From NCBI GenBank assembly GCA_964370205.1, contig CAYJIK010000081.1, positions 1 to 8,632 on the forward strand: a stretch of DNA of 8,632 bases, given 5' to 3'. The notes beneath the pieces were generated by a model. The model did not search any database and was not told the origin of the DNA. It saw nothing but the letters and a program-made list of their open reading frames with translations. Source of the stretch: DAMCAP01 sp964370205 (GTDB lineage Bacteria > Bacillota > Clostridia > Oscillospirales > Ruminococcaceae). A program made the translations under genes and the position numbers. Positions 1 through 6,085 of the stretch are shown one piece after another; position 1 is the stretch's first letter, and each line of letters begins with the position of its first letter.

Positions 1-1461
1 TTGTTCTATGTTTATCACAATCGCACCGGTCTTTGCAAGGCTTCCGTCTTTGACGGTCAGCGAGGTGTCGTCGGTGATCTCAAAAGACAATCCATAATTT
101 TCACTCTCGGTGATGGTAAAGCCGTTTAGGTCAAGATAGACATTCTTGCCCTTTAATATTTCAATGGTTTCAGACGTTTTGATATTAGCACTCAACCTGA
201 TGTAAACATCACGCTCCTCGAGTGTCTCAAAGGCATCAATCAGCTCCTGCGCCGTGCCCACTCTCATGGGGCTTATCGCCGACGTACTGCCCTCAGGTAG
301 CTCCATGGGTGCGGTGTTGATGTATTCTGTGATTGTTGGGGAGGGATTTTCCTCTGTCGTGCCGTTAGCGAGGACGAAGGTTAAATTGTTTGTGATATCG
401 GATATGAGACTATCCGATAAATGAATTTCTGCTTTTCGCATGTGAATGCTTCGACCATTTACATCGCTTGCAAAGCCCGACATATACCCTTCAATTAAAA
501 ACGTACCGCCGTTAATCAAGACATCGGTGTACAAATCAATGTTGCCTACACTCACGAGGGCATTCTTTTCCAGAGAAAACGCTCCTGCAAACTCCGCATC
601 GAACGTTCCTCCGTTTATCTCTAATTTGCCATCGCCTGTGACTCGGATCAAATTGGCATAGTATCTCGCCGAATATTCTCTGCCATCACTGAGTATGTAA
701 CTACCGCTGTTGACAGTCAACTTACCTCCGAGTACATAAAAGCCCCTAAACACATTGTCCCCACCGGGCGATATGCCTCCGACCGACAGCTCTCCCGAAC
801 CTTCCAAGGTCAAAGAGGCGGACGAACTACTGATTTTGATAAACGATGTGGGGTTTTCACTTCTGGGTAGGTTTGGCATGAAGCGCACATTGGCGTCAAC
901 AATGAGTGTTTTGTTGCCACGTAAGTCGATGTCATAGTTCGTTTCCACCACTTCGTCGATGTCCTCTATGATGCGGTATACAGCATTACCGTCCGACTCA
1001 AGTGCTACACGAAGCTCGGCGTGGTTTGTGATGTATTGCGGATCACTCTTTGTCCCTGCTCCTGTACTCTGCACCTGCGCTAATATCTGTGCATCGGTGA
1101 GTAATATAGGTGTGGGGGTGATTGTCTCAACCGCAGGGGGGGTAGTAACTGCCGATGGGGTTGTGACCTCTACCGCAGGGGGTGTGGTGACCGCAGAGGG
1201 GGTTGTGCCCTCCACCGCAGGGGGTGTGGTGACCGCAGAGGGGGTTGTGACCTCCACCGCAGGGGGCGTGGTGACCGCAGAGGAAGTTGTGACCTCCACC
1301 GCAGGGGGTNNNNNNNNNNNNNNNNNNNNNNNNNNNNNNNNNNNNNNNNNNNNNNNNNNNNNNNNNNNNNNNNNNNNNNNNNNNNNNNNNNNNNNNNNNN
1401 NNNNNNNNNTCCGGAGCAGTAGGGTGAGCGAAAGCACCACAGACAATATACGTTTTTTCAT
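1..1461 (-). CDS. Secreted beta-helix (pectin-lyase-like) repeat protein, C-terminus beyond window
   Basis: Partial gene running off the left edge. Start ATG at 1461-1459 is supported by AAGGAG at 1474-1469 with 7-nt spacing. The N-terminus (MKKRILSVVLSLTLLL) is the beginning of a signal peptide, so the product is secreted or surface-bound. A 100-N gap follows; the frame before and after it happens to agree, but true gap length is unknown. After the gap come 14-residue Pro/Thr repeats (PPAVEVTTPSAVTT), then two related modules. The first has ITNHAELRVAL and DLRGNKTLIVD, the second VGTAQELIDAF and LDLNGFTIT (135-109). Between them are beta-helix turns such as INGGTF (near 516 and 618). LDLNG and NGGTF motifs are typical of right-handed parallel beta-helix surface proteins. 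No catalytic residues can be recognised; an adhesin or polysaccharide-binding role is inference. It follows the response-regulator operon but is separated by a terminator, so it is probably transcribed on its own. Confidence 0.8.
   Translation of the reverse strand, partial: MKKRILSVVLSLTLLLRXXXXXXXXXXXXXXXXXXXXXXXXXXXXXXXXXXPPAVEVTTSSAVTTPPAVEVTTPSAVTTPPAVEGTTPSAVTTPPAVEVTTPSAVTTPPAVETITPTPILLTDAQILAQVQSTGAGTKSDPQYITNHAELRVALESDGNAVYRIIEDIDEVVETNYDIDLRGNKTLIVDANVRFMPNLPRSENPTSFIKISSSSASLTLEGSGELSVGGISPGGDNVFRGFYVLGGKLTVNSGSYILSDGREYSARYYANLIRVTGDGKLEINGGTFDAEFAGAFSLEKNALVSVGNIDLYTDVLINGGTFLIEGYMSGFASDVNGRSIHMRKAEIHLSDSLISDITNNLTFVLANGTTEENPSPTITEYINTAPMELPEGSTSAISPMRVGTAQELIDAFETLEERDVYIRLSANIKTSETIEILKGKNVYLDLNGFTITESENYGLSFEITDDTSLTVKDGSLAKTGAIVINIEQ
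1130..1309 (-). repeat. 42-bp in-frame tandem repeat (14-aa Pro/Thr linker)
   Basis: Four complete 42-bp units begin at 1130, 1172, 1214 and 1256, and a fifth begins at 1298 and is cut by the assembly gap. On the minus strand each encodes PPAVEVTTPSAVTT with few substitutions (one unit has EGTT, one has SSAVTT). The unit contains an internal near-duplication (PPAV.. / PSAV..). Such Pro/Thr-rich linkers in secreted Bacillota proteins usually extend a domain away from the cell wall and can be O-glycosylated. Because the unit length is a multiple of three, copy-number change would keep the frame. Confidence 0.95.
1310..1409. other. Assembly gap (100 N)
   Basis: Exactly 100 unknown bases lie between the signal-peptide codons and the tandem repeat. 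The round number indicates a placeholder of unknown real size. It probably hides further 42-bp repeat units and the signal-peptidase cleavage site. Confidence 0.98.
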
Positions 1462-1517
1462 GCTAAAACTCCTTCTTGATGTTATGTTATAACTGTTACA
1501 GCATCAGTGAAACTTTA

Positions 1518-1554
1518 CGCCACCACCGCCGTTCTCCCACAAACAGAGGTGGCG
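1518..1554. other. Inverted repeat upstream of the beta-helix gene
   Basis: CGCCACC (1518-1524) is complementary to GGTGGCG (1548-1554) across a 23-nt loop. It lies 57-93 nt upstream of the start codon of the beta-helix protein gene. No U-run follows on either strand, so a terminator is unlikely; it could be leader structure or chance in a GC-rich patch. Confidence 0.3.
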
Positions 1555-1615
1555 ACGTCAAAACGACATTACATCGCTTTCATATATGATACAGCCCTAA
1601 GGCAAATATCTGAAT

Positions 1616-1659
1616 GTCACAGTTCTAAACTGTTACACGTATTATTTTCCAGTGTAACA
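1616..1659. promoter_or_regulatory. Overlapping palindromes, possible operator for the beta-helix gene
   Basis: Two overlapping dyads lie in the 313-base gap between the response regulator and the beta-helix gene. GTCACAGTT (1616-1624) and AACTGTTAC (1628-1636) form 9-nt arms with one mismatch around a 3-nt centre. TGTTACAC (1631-1638) and GTGTAACA (1652-1659) are perfect 8-nt arms 13 nt apart. The half-site AACTGTTACA recurs at 1491-1500, next to the only plausible -10 (TATAAC, 1491-1486 minus). Recurrence of a half-site suggests protein binding, but no regulator can be named and no convincing -35 was found. Confidence 0.35.
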
Positions 1660-1710
1660 AAAAGGAGAGTTTTAAACATCGTCCAAAAGTATGAGTTTTA
1701 CAAAAATAGC

Positions 1711-1752
1711 AAAAATCCCACACACTACCCAAAAGATAGCGGTGAGATTTTC
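1711..1752 (-). terminator. Rho-independent terminator of the sensory operon
   Basis: On the minus strand AAAATCTCAC (1751-1742) pairs with GTGGGATTTT (1721-1712), ten positions with one mismatch, with some inner pairing. The 3' arm ends in a T-run and a second TTTTT follows a few bases on. It begins 23 nt after the response-regulator stop codon, the expected place for the end of the operon. Confidence 0.6.
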
Positions 1753-1774
1753 TATTAAATGGTGTAAATGTTTG

Positions 1775-2410
1775 TCATCCTATGCTTTCGTCAGCTATGA
1801 TGAACTTTTTCGCCACAATATCAGCTATCAGCTTCACAAGGCTTGTGTAACCTGTTTTGTTTCGTATATTTGCCATATGAGTCTTTAGAGTGGGAAGCTT
1901 GATGTTTAGTCTGGCGCATATCTCATCGGTAGAGTAGCCGTCTATCTTCGCTTTGAGTATCTGTAGCTCTTTGGCGGTAAAGTCGGTACTTTTAGCAGTG
2001 CCGATCACCACAACGGGGTGTTCGAGCGGATAGTGACGTTCCCCCGCCATAACATTGTCCATAACATCAAGCAGGTCAAAGTCGGAATGGTCCTTATACC
2101 AAAATCCCTCGCAGCCAATCTCCTCCGCCTGTTTTATATGCTTTTCTTGAAGTGCGTAGGTGAGTATAATTATCTTTATTTTAGGGTATAGCCGCCGAAC
2201 CGCTCTTGCGGTGTCAATGCCGTTTTCTCTGCCCTTTGTGTATATGTCAAGCAGTAATAAGTCAATATGTATATTTCTCAGCTCATTTATTACATCATCC
2301 GCATCGTTTACCGCTTTTACTAAAGTGTATCTGTCCTGTCCCGCCAAAATAGCATATTTCATAAGTGCCTGCGAGCTCTTTTGGTCATCGCTTATCATTA
2401 CATTGTACAT
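1775..2410 (-). CDS. NarL/LuxR-family response regulator
   Basis: A 211-aa two-component response regulator, normal length for the NarL/FixJ family. The receiver domain (about 2-120) has the acidic pair D8/D9, phosphoacceptor D55 in LLLLDIYT, T84 in the IIILTY strand and the conserved lysine K106 (WYKD), so it should be phosphorylated normally. A LuxR-type helix-turn-helix occupies about 142-200, with FTAKELQIL, the recognition-helix stretch LKTHMANIRNKTG and a closing VKLIADIV. It is the last gene of the operon with the histidine kinase 73 nt upstream, its likely phosphodonor. The ATG at 2410 (or M5 at 2398) has no recognisable Shine-Dalgarno; an AT-rich inverted repeat occupies the upstream spacer instead. 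As the only DNA-binding protein in the window it is the first candidate to bind the palindrome shared by the 5511 and 8398 upstream regions (inference). Confidence 0.93.
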   Translation of the reverse strand: MYNVMISDDQKSSQALMKYAILAGQDRYTLVKAVNDADDVINELRNIHIDLLLLDIYTKGRENGIDTARAVRRLYPKIKIIILTYALQEKHIKQAEEIGCEGFWYKDHSDFDLLDVMDNVMAGERHYPLEHPVVVIGTAKSTDFTAKELQILKAKIDGYSTDEICARLNIKLPTLKTHMANIRNKTGYTSLVKLIADIVAKKFIIADESIG

Positions 2411-2416
2411 TTGTAT

Positions 2417-2507
2417 TGATTAGTAATTAGTAGTTAGTAATTTATAATTACTCTGTACTTTTACTAAATCCCCTTTCCAGTCATTAGCAGTCACTAATTA
2501 CTAATTG
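2417..2507. repeat. AT-rich inverted-repeat element between kinase and regulator genes
   Basis: ATTAGTAATTAGT (2419-2431) is the perfect reverse complement of 2493-2505, giving 13-bp arms near the ends of an element of about 90 bp. Pairing continues imperfectly inward (AGTAAT against GCTAAT). The right arm lies inside the 3' end of the histidine kinase gene and supplies its last codons (..QLVISDC, stop at 2486-2484). The left arm lies just upstream of the response-regulator start. Size, termini and AT-rich palindromic sequence resemble small non-autonomous (MITE-like) intergenic elements; no target-site duplication is clear, and no second copy is in this window. Confidence 0.55.
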
Positions 2508-3776
2508 AATGACTATCGCCACACCATCTTCTGTCGATAGACTAAACTTACCGCCCGACTTTTCCACCCTTTGACGTAATCCTTTAAGGCCGCCGCCCTC
2601 GGTGATTTTGTCTATTGGAAAGTTTAGCGTGTTGTGCATGACTGCCGTTACCATCTGCCCTGTTTGCGTGATTTTGACAGTCAACTCTTCGGCATTTGCG
2701 TGGCGATAGGCGTTTTTCAGCGCTTCGTTTATGCTTAGCAGTATTATCTGCCCCACTTCATCATCTTGAGGTATTTCGCCCTCTATCTTTACCTTGCAGC
2801 CTAGTTTTTCACTAAAAAGCAGTATTTGCTCTATTGATAGGTTGTGTCCTTCACTTGACGCAAGCCGCTCTATTATATCGGTCAGCTTCCCAAAATGCAA
2901 TGCGATGGCCTTTGTGTCTTCAAGACTTGGGGAAGCTTTGAGCGTCTTTTTTGTCATGGCAAGCAGATTTCCAAAGTCGTCGTGAAAACGTACACGCATA
3001 TCAACAGCCACCTGTTCTCGTGCGTTTTTCTCAATTATATCGGTTAAGCTTTCAAGCCTTTGTTGTTGACCTGACAGTACGGCGTTTGCCTGTTGTGTGC
3101 TTTTTCGGATATTTTGAAGCGAGGTGATGTCAGTGGCCTTTAGTTCAAAATATTTACCGTCCACTCTCTGAAACGACCTTCTTGTAAATTGCCACACACT
3201 GCCGTCGGACAGTATAAATGCCGGGGCATCACCCTCTATTATGCAATGGTCACCCATGCGCATATCGAGAATTTTTCCCCAAAATTCCGCACCGTTAATC
3301 AAATTCTTGCCTGTGAGTTCTTTGCACAGCTCGTGCATTATGTTGTTCGACAGGCAAAGCTTCGAGTTTTCCGAGGTAAAAGCAATGCCGCTCGGCAATT
3401 TTTCGAGGGCTTCTTTTATGGAAAAGCCCGTAATGCTGTTTCTTATGGCTGTATACTCTCTGTGGCATATATAGATTGCATAGCCAATCGACAGTGCCGC
3501 AAGTGCTATATGCAAAACATACGGCAGTCCGTCCACAAACTTAGAGATAGCAAACAGCTTTATGTCAAACCTCTTCTGCGAAAGTCTAAGCAGTTCCATT
3601 AGTGCGCCTAAATCCACCAAAGTTACAAAAAGCAAAAGTAAGATAGCGATTGTGGTAACCTTATTTTTCCCACCCATATTATTTGAAAAAAAGCCTATTA
3701 CCAAGGTAACAAAACTAATCGTGACAATTGCCACGACAAACTCCATGCACACTGTATTTTGTGATAAGAAGGTCAC
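2484..3776 (-). CDS. Membrane sensor histidine kinase (NarL-system type)
   Basis: A 430-aa sensor kinase of the HisKA_3/HATPase_c class that partners NarL/LuxR regulators. Three hydrophobic segments (about 12-30, 40-62 and 86-105) anchor it in the membrane. A PAS-like region (about 120-218) ends in GKYFELKATDIT, and a coiled coil leads to the H box RVRFHDDFGNLL with phosphoacceptor H265. The ATP-binding domain has the N box INEALKNAYRHA (N350, N355) and the G box GGGLKGLRQR (394-403), so catalysis should be intact. The GTG start at 3776 is chosen because AAAAGGAG (3791-3784) lies 7 nt upstream; an internal ATG (M11) is less well placed. It lies 18 nt after the 7TM kinase-like gene and 73 nt before the response regulator, so the three are cotranscribed. 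The signal sensed is not evident; no extracellular domain is present. The last residues come from the inverted-repeat element. Confidence 0.93.
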   Translation of the reverse strand: MTFLSQNTVCMEFVVAIVTISFVTLVIGFFSNNMGGKNKVTTIAILLLLFVTLVDLGALMELLRLSQKRFDIKLFAISKFVDGLPYVLHIALAALSIGYAIYICHREYTAIRNSITGFSIKEALEKLPSGIAFTSENSKLCLSNNIMHELCKELTGKNLINGAEFWGKILDMRMGDHCIIEGDAPAFILSDGSVWQFTRRSFQRVDGKYFELKATDITSLQNIRKSTQQANAVLSGQQQRLESLTDIIEKNAREQVAVDMRVRFHDDFGNLLAMTKKTLKASPSLEDTKAIALHFGKLTDIIERLASSEGHNLSIEQILLFSEKLGCKVKIEGEIPQDDEVGQIILLSINEALKNAYRHANAEELTVKITQTGQMVTAVMHNTLNFPIDKITEGGGLKGLRQRVEKSGGKFSLSTEDGVAIVIQLVISDC

Positions 3777-3794
3777 AGCGCATCTCCTTTTAGC

Positions 3795-5510
3795 TTATTT
3801 TGGTATCATGATGGACAAATAGTCACCATCTTCCTCGGATGCAAAGTTTAGCATTGCCTCAAGCGGCGTCATTTTCTCCGTAAAGCATTCAAAGTCGCTA
3901 GGTTGTATTTTGGCATTCCCCGATATTTCAATCGAAAATACAAGGCCTGCTTCTCGCTCGTTATAGCTTAAAAATATCGACTCAAAATTGTAATCAACCT
4001 TTTCGATTACCGCTTGATAGAGGTCATAACAAAGCAGTGTGGTGTCAAGATTCAACTGATAGTCATCGGCAATATGTATACCACAGCTTCTTCCGAAAAA
4101 TTCGAGCAGCAAAAAGGACTCTACAAAAGCTCTTCGCATTTCGTCCGACGATATATAGCTTTCGGTATGCGCCGTCAAAACTAGGTTCACCTTGCGTTTT
4201 AGGTATGTGGAGACCATGCTCGTTTCAAAAAGCAGGCGTTTCATCTCTTCGAGCGTAGCATCATCCCCACTCGACATAATTTCCGCCTTAACCCTCTCGC
4301 TGTAGGGCAGTACCGTCATAAGCATGACATCTTGCAGTTCTCTGCGTTCTTTTAGCCGTGCCGCTTCTTCTTTTTGTTCGTTTTCGAGTAGCAGTAGGTC
4401 GACCTCTTTGAAGAGCCTTTTATTTATCGCTTCAAGCTCTGTTATCATGCTCTTTATAAGCGAAACATCGCTACTCCATGCTACATAACCGCCGTTTATG
4501 GGAGACATATGAAGCAAAACGCCTCCATTATGCTCGGTGGTTTTGTCAGTTTGCAGTTTCTTGAAATCCTCCCGTGTAATCGGCACCGCACTCTCCGAGG
4601 TGTAGATAACCTCGCCGTCTGCGCCTAATATCTGAAGCGAAGCGCTGGACATCTCGAAAAAGTCCTTGTGCCGGCTGTTCGAGTGTATCATGCCCGTGTG
4701 TATGCAAGTTTCGATAAATGCTATGGTCATCGAACAGCTGAATATCGTCATATCGATAAAGTTAAATTCTCGCCCTGTCGTCCTAAAAAACGTAAATATC
4801 AAGTTGTACAGCAGTAAAATCGCTAGGGTAAAAAGCGGTGCGAGAGAGAGTTTCCTTATAAGTGCAGATGCTGTGAATTTTTTTGTTATTATAAAAAAGG
4901 ATATCGCTATCAAGCCGTAGACAAATGCCATTACAAGAGAATAACCTATGCCGTAGTTGTACTCCTGCCCGTACATTCGCTGTGAGGTGTCCAAACCTAC
5001 AAAGACAAGCTTGTGCACATCATTTGTAAGGACGAGCAGTATAAAGAATACAGCCGGTATATAGAGTAAATTCCACCTTTTGTCGGGGCGATATCCTTCG
5101 CTCTCTCCGACACACAGGGCAGTAAAAAAACCCATAAGTGGGATTAGTATCATCGGTATGTAGTACAAATACCAAGCAAACCTATCGCCAAAGATCGCCA
5201 TTTCGAGCGCCCGCCATTTGACCGCCCTTATGCTAACCCACAGTATCAGGCTAAGCCCCATTATTACAAGGTAGGTTCGCACATGGTTTTGCATAATTCG
5301 CTGATAGATGCTTATCGTCCACACGATAAAGAGCCCGACATATATGCCTATCGACAGCACAAACCCGACGGCGTTGATAAAGGAGCTGTAGACAGGCGAG
5401 TATATGTGCAGTAAACAGAGGAATTCCGCTAAAAGCAATAGGAGAATAAAGCCTATAACTGTAACGATAGCTTTTGTTTTAGTCCTGCTCATTTTTTCTA
5501 ATTCCGTCAC
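3795..5510 (-). CDS. 7TM histidine-kinase-like sensor lacking catalytic motifs (probable pseudokinase)
   Basis: A 571-aa membrane protein. The N-terminal half has seven or eight hydrophobic helices (about 14-36, 44-68, 80-96, 114-134, 147-163, 188-208, 221-242, weak 252-270). LTNDVHKLVF (161-170) is the signature of the histidine kinase N-terminal 7TM family. A PAS-like patch follows (LGADGEVIYTSE, 295-306), then a coiled coil (about 350-395). The C-terminus keeps the length and helical pattern of a kinase core. Where an H box is expected after KERRELQ there is no HD pair, and the ATPase-like region (LYQAVIEKVDYNF) lacks the N-box asparagine and any glycine-rich G box, so autophosphorylation is unlikely. 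It begins the operon with the active kinase and regulator, suggesting a co-sensor or modulator of that kinase (inference). The start is uncertain: no in-frame start precedes GTG 5510 after the upstream stop, yet the good AAAGGAG (5545-5539) is 28 nt away; M7 (5492) is an alternative. Confidence 0.85.
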   Translation of the reverse strand: MTELEKMSRTKTKAIVTVIGFILLLLLAEFLCLLHIYSPVYSSFINAVGFVLSIGIYVGLFIVWTISIYQRIMQNHVRTYLVIMGLSLILWVSIRAVKWRALEMAIFGDRFAWYLYYIPMILIPLMGFFTALCVGESEGYRPDKRWNLLYIPAVFFILLVLTNDVHKLVFVGLDTSQRMYGQEYNYGIGYSLVMAFVYGLIAISFFIITKKFTASALIRKLSLAPLFTLAILLLYNLIFTFFRTTGREFNFIDMTIFSCSMTIAFIETCIHTGMIHSNSRHKDFFEMSSASLQILGADGEVIYTSESAVPITREDFKKLQTDKTTEHNGGVLLHMSPINGGYVAWSSDVSLIKSMITELEAINKRLFKEVDLLLLENEQKEEAARLKERRELQDVMLMTVLPYSERVKAEIMSSGDDATLEEMKRLLFETSMVSTYLKRKVNLVLTAHTESYISSDEMRRAFVESFLLLEFFGRSCGIHIADDYQLNLDTTLLCYDLYQAVIEKVDYNFESIFLSYNEREAGLVFSIEISGNAKIQPSDFECFTEKMTPLEAMLNFASEEDGDYLSIMIPK

Positions 5511-5560
5511 GCCATCTGCATCTCGTCCTGCGCGCCATCTCCTTTATTAGGTTTGTCATC

Positions 5561-5615
5561 CTATACTATTATAGCAATCTAAAACAAAGTGCACATGTGC
5601 CAAGCGGCACATTTT
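5561..5615 (-). promoter_or_regulatory. Promoter and operator of the sensory operon
   Basis: Perfect -10 TATAAT at 5573-5568, predicted start near 5562, leader about 50 nt. No -35 hexamer is present. Instead the palindrome TGTGC-CAAGCG-GCACA (5596-5611) begins 22 nt upstream of the -10, centred near -42. An extra half-site makes GCACATGTGC (5591-5600) a second, overlapping palindrome. The 27-bp element 5589-5615 recurs upstream of the dockerin gene with identical spacing. On the other strand GATAAT (5618-5623) could act as a divergent -10, with the palindrome covering its spacer. Confidence 0.8.
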
Positions 5616-5630
5616 CGGATAATACAATGC

Positions 5631-5724
5631 TGCAAGAAGATTTCCGCTATCAGCTTGCGTGATGTGGTGATAGTATCGTCACCCAAGCTCGTCCAACAGC
5701 ATGTTGAGACAGCAACTTCTTGTA
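5631..5724 (+). other. Candidate three-way-junction RNA element
   Basis: Closing stem TGCAAGAAG (5631-5639) with CTTCTTGTA (5716-5724), one G-U pair. Second stem AGCTTGCGTGA (5652-5662) with TCACCCAAGCT (5679-5689), one mismatch. Third stem CAACA (5694-5698) with TGTTG (5702-5706). Competing pairings exist: CTATCA (5647-5652) with TGATAG (5668-5673), GGTGA (5666-5670) with TCACC (5679-5683), and CTTGT (5719-5723) with ACAAG (5730-5734), the last breaking the closing stem. A possible plus-strand -10 (GATAAT, 5618-5623) would start a transcript right at the closing stem, and plus-strand T-runs follow at 5751-5756 and 5758-5763. The plus strand is preferred for these reasons only. No known RNA family recognised. 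Confidence 0.3.
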
Positions 5725-5925
5725 TCCTCACAAGCTGGCGCCAAAAGAACTTTTTTGTTTTTTGAGTGGAAGGTTTTATCGGTTCATGTTATTTTTACGT
5801 TGTTCGGGTATTGTAGTCATAAATGGGAAATAATGCATTATGGATAACTATGAGTCTTGAAAGTATAAAACAATCCCTTTGTCGATATCATTTGACAAAA
5901 GGTTTGATACGCCATAAACGCAAAA
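5725..5925. other. Gene-free stretch with minor dyads
   Basis: No supported gene on either strand; the open frames lack ribosome binding sites and show no protein resemblance. It holds the palindrome TAATGCATTA (5831-5840) and an imperfect hairpin, CCCTTTGTC (5875-5883) with GACAAAAGG (5894-5902). Function unknown. Confidence 0.4.
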
Positions 5926-5962
5926 ACCGCAAGAGAATTTTCCTTTTGCGGTACGTTTTTTT
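5926..5962. terminator. Bidirectional rho-independent terminator
   Basis: ACCGCAA (5926-5932) pairs with TTGCGGT (5946-5952), extended inward by a G-T, A-T and G-C pair. Seven T follow on the plus strand (5956-5962) and five A precede it (5922-5926), so it can work both ways. On the minus strand it would back up the dockerin-gene terminator or serve the tRNA-like fragment; on the plus strand it could end a transcript from the 5630 region. Confidence 0.65.
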
Positions 5963-5999
5963 GGAGAGAGCGGTCAAAATAGATGCATGGTGGTTTTGG

Positions 6000-6035
6000 G
6001 GTGTGATTCGAACGGGCGTCACGCTGCTCTGTCTT
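6000..6035 (-). pseudogene. Possible tRNA 3' fragment (remnant)
   Basis: The minus strand carries CCGTTCGAATC (6015-6005), matching the conserved T-arm of tRNAs and identical over 11 nt to the tRNA-Thr at the right edge (8605-8595). A terminator lies downstream at 5926-5962, a layout like that of the real tRNA and its terminator. The T-stem does not pair properly (GCCCG against CACAC), and no anticodon arm or acceptor stem can be built, so it is at most an eroded remnant and may be chance. Confidence 0.25.
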
Positions 6036-6040
6036 ACACG

Positions 6041-6072
6041 CAAAAGCGGCCGCCCGATAGCGACCGCTTTTG
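6041..6072 (-). terminator. Terminator of the dockerin protein gene
   Basis: CAAAAGCGG (6041-6049) pairs perfectly with CCGCTTTTG (6064-6072), with an inner CGC/GCG pairing and a six-base loop. The 3' arm on the minus strand ends in CTTTT. It begins 13 nt after the stop codon. Confidence 0.75.
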
Positions 6073-6085
6073 TGTGTTTATGCTG

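Noticed and set aside
1130..1309. CRISPR-like direct repeats
   Set aside because: Units are contiguous with no spacers, are in frame, and encode a Pro/Thr linker.
959..1492. Long plus-strand open frame across the repeat and gap
   Set aside because: It is antisense to the repeat protein, crosses unknown bases and gives a low-complexity product. The minus strand has the signal peptide, the ribosome binding site and recognisable beta-helix motifs.
1462..1774. Riboswitch upstream of the beta-helix gene
   Set aside because: I looked for conserved cyclic-di-GMP and other common riboswitch cores; only simple dyads are present.
2417..2507. Terminator between kinase and regulator genes
   Set aside because: The stem is almost all A/T with a 61-nt interior and no U-run placed to follow it; an insertion-type repeat explains it better.
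3189..3602. Plus-strand frame inside the histidine kinase gene
   Set aside because: It is a shadow of the kinase gene, with no ribosome binding site and no protein resemblance.
5627..5766. Short peptide frames on either strand in the structured intergenic region
   Set aside because: Plus-strand (for example an 11-codon frame at 5627) and minus-strand Cys-containing frames lack ribosome binding sites and proper starts, so a signalling peptide cannot be supported.
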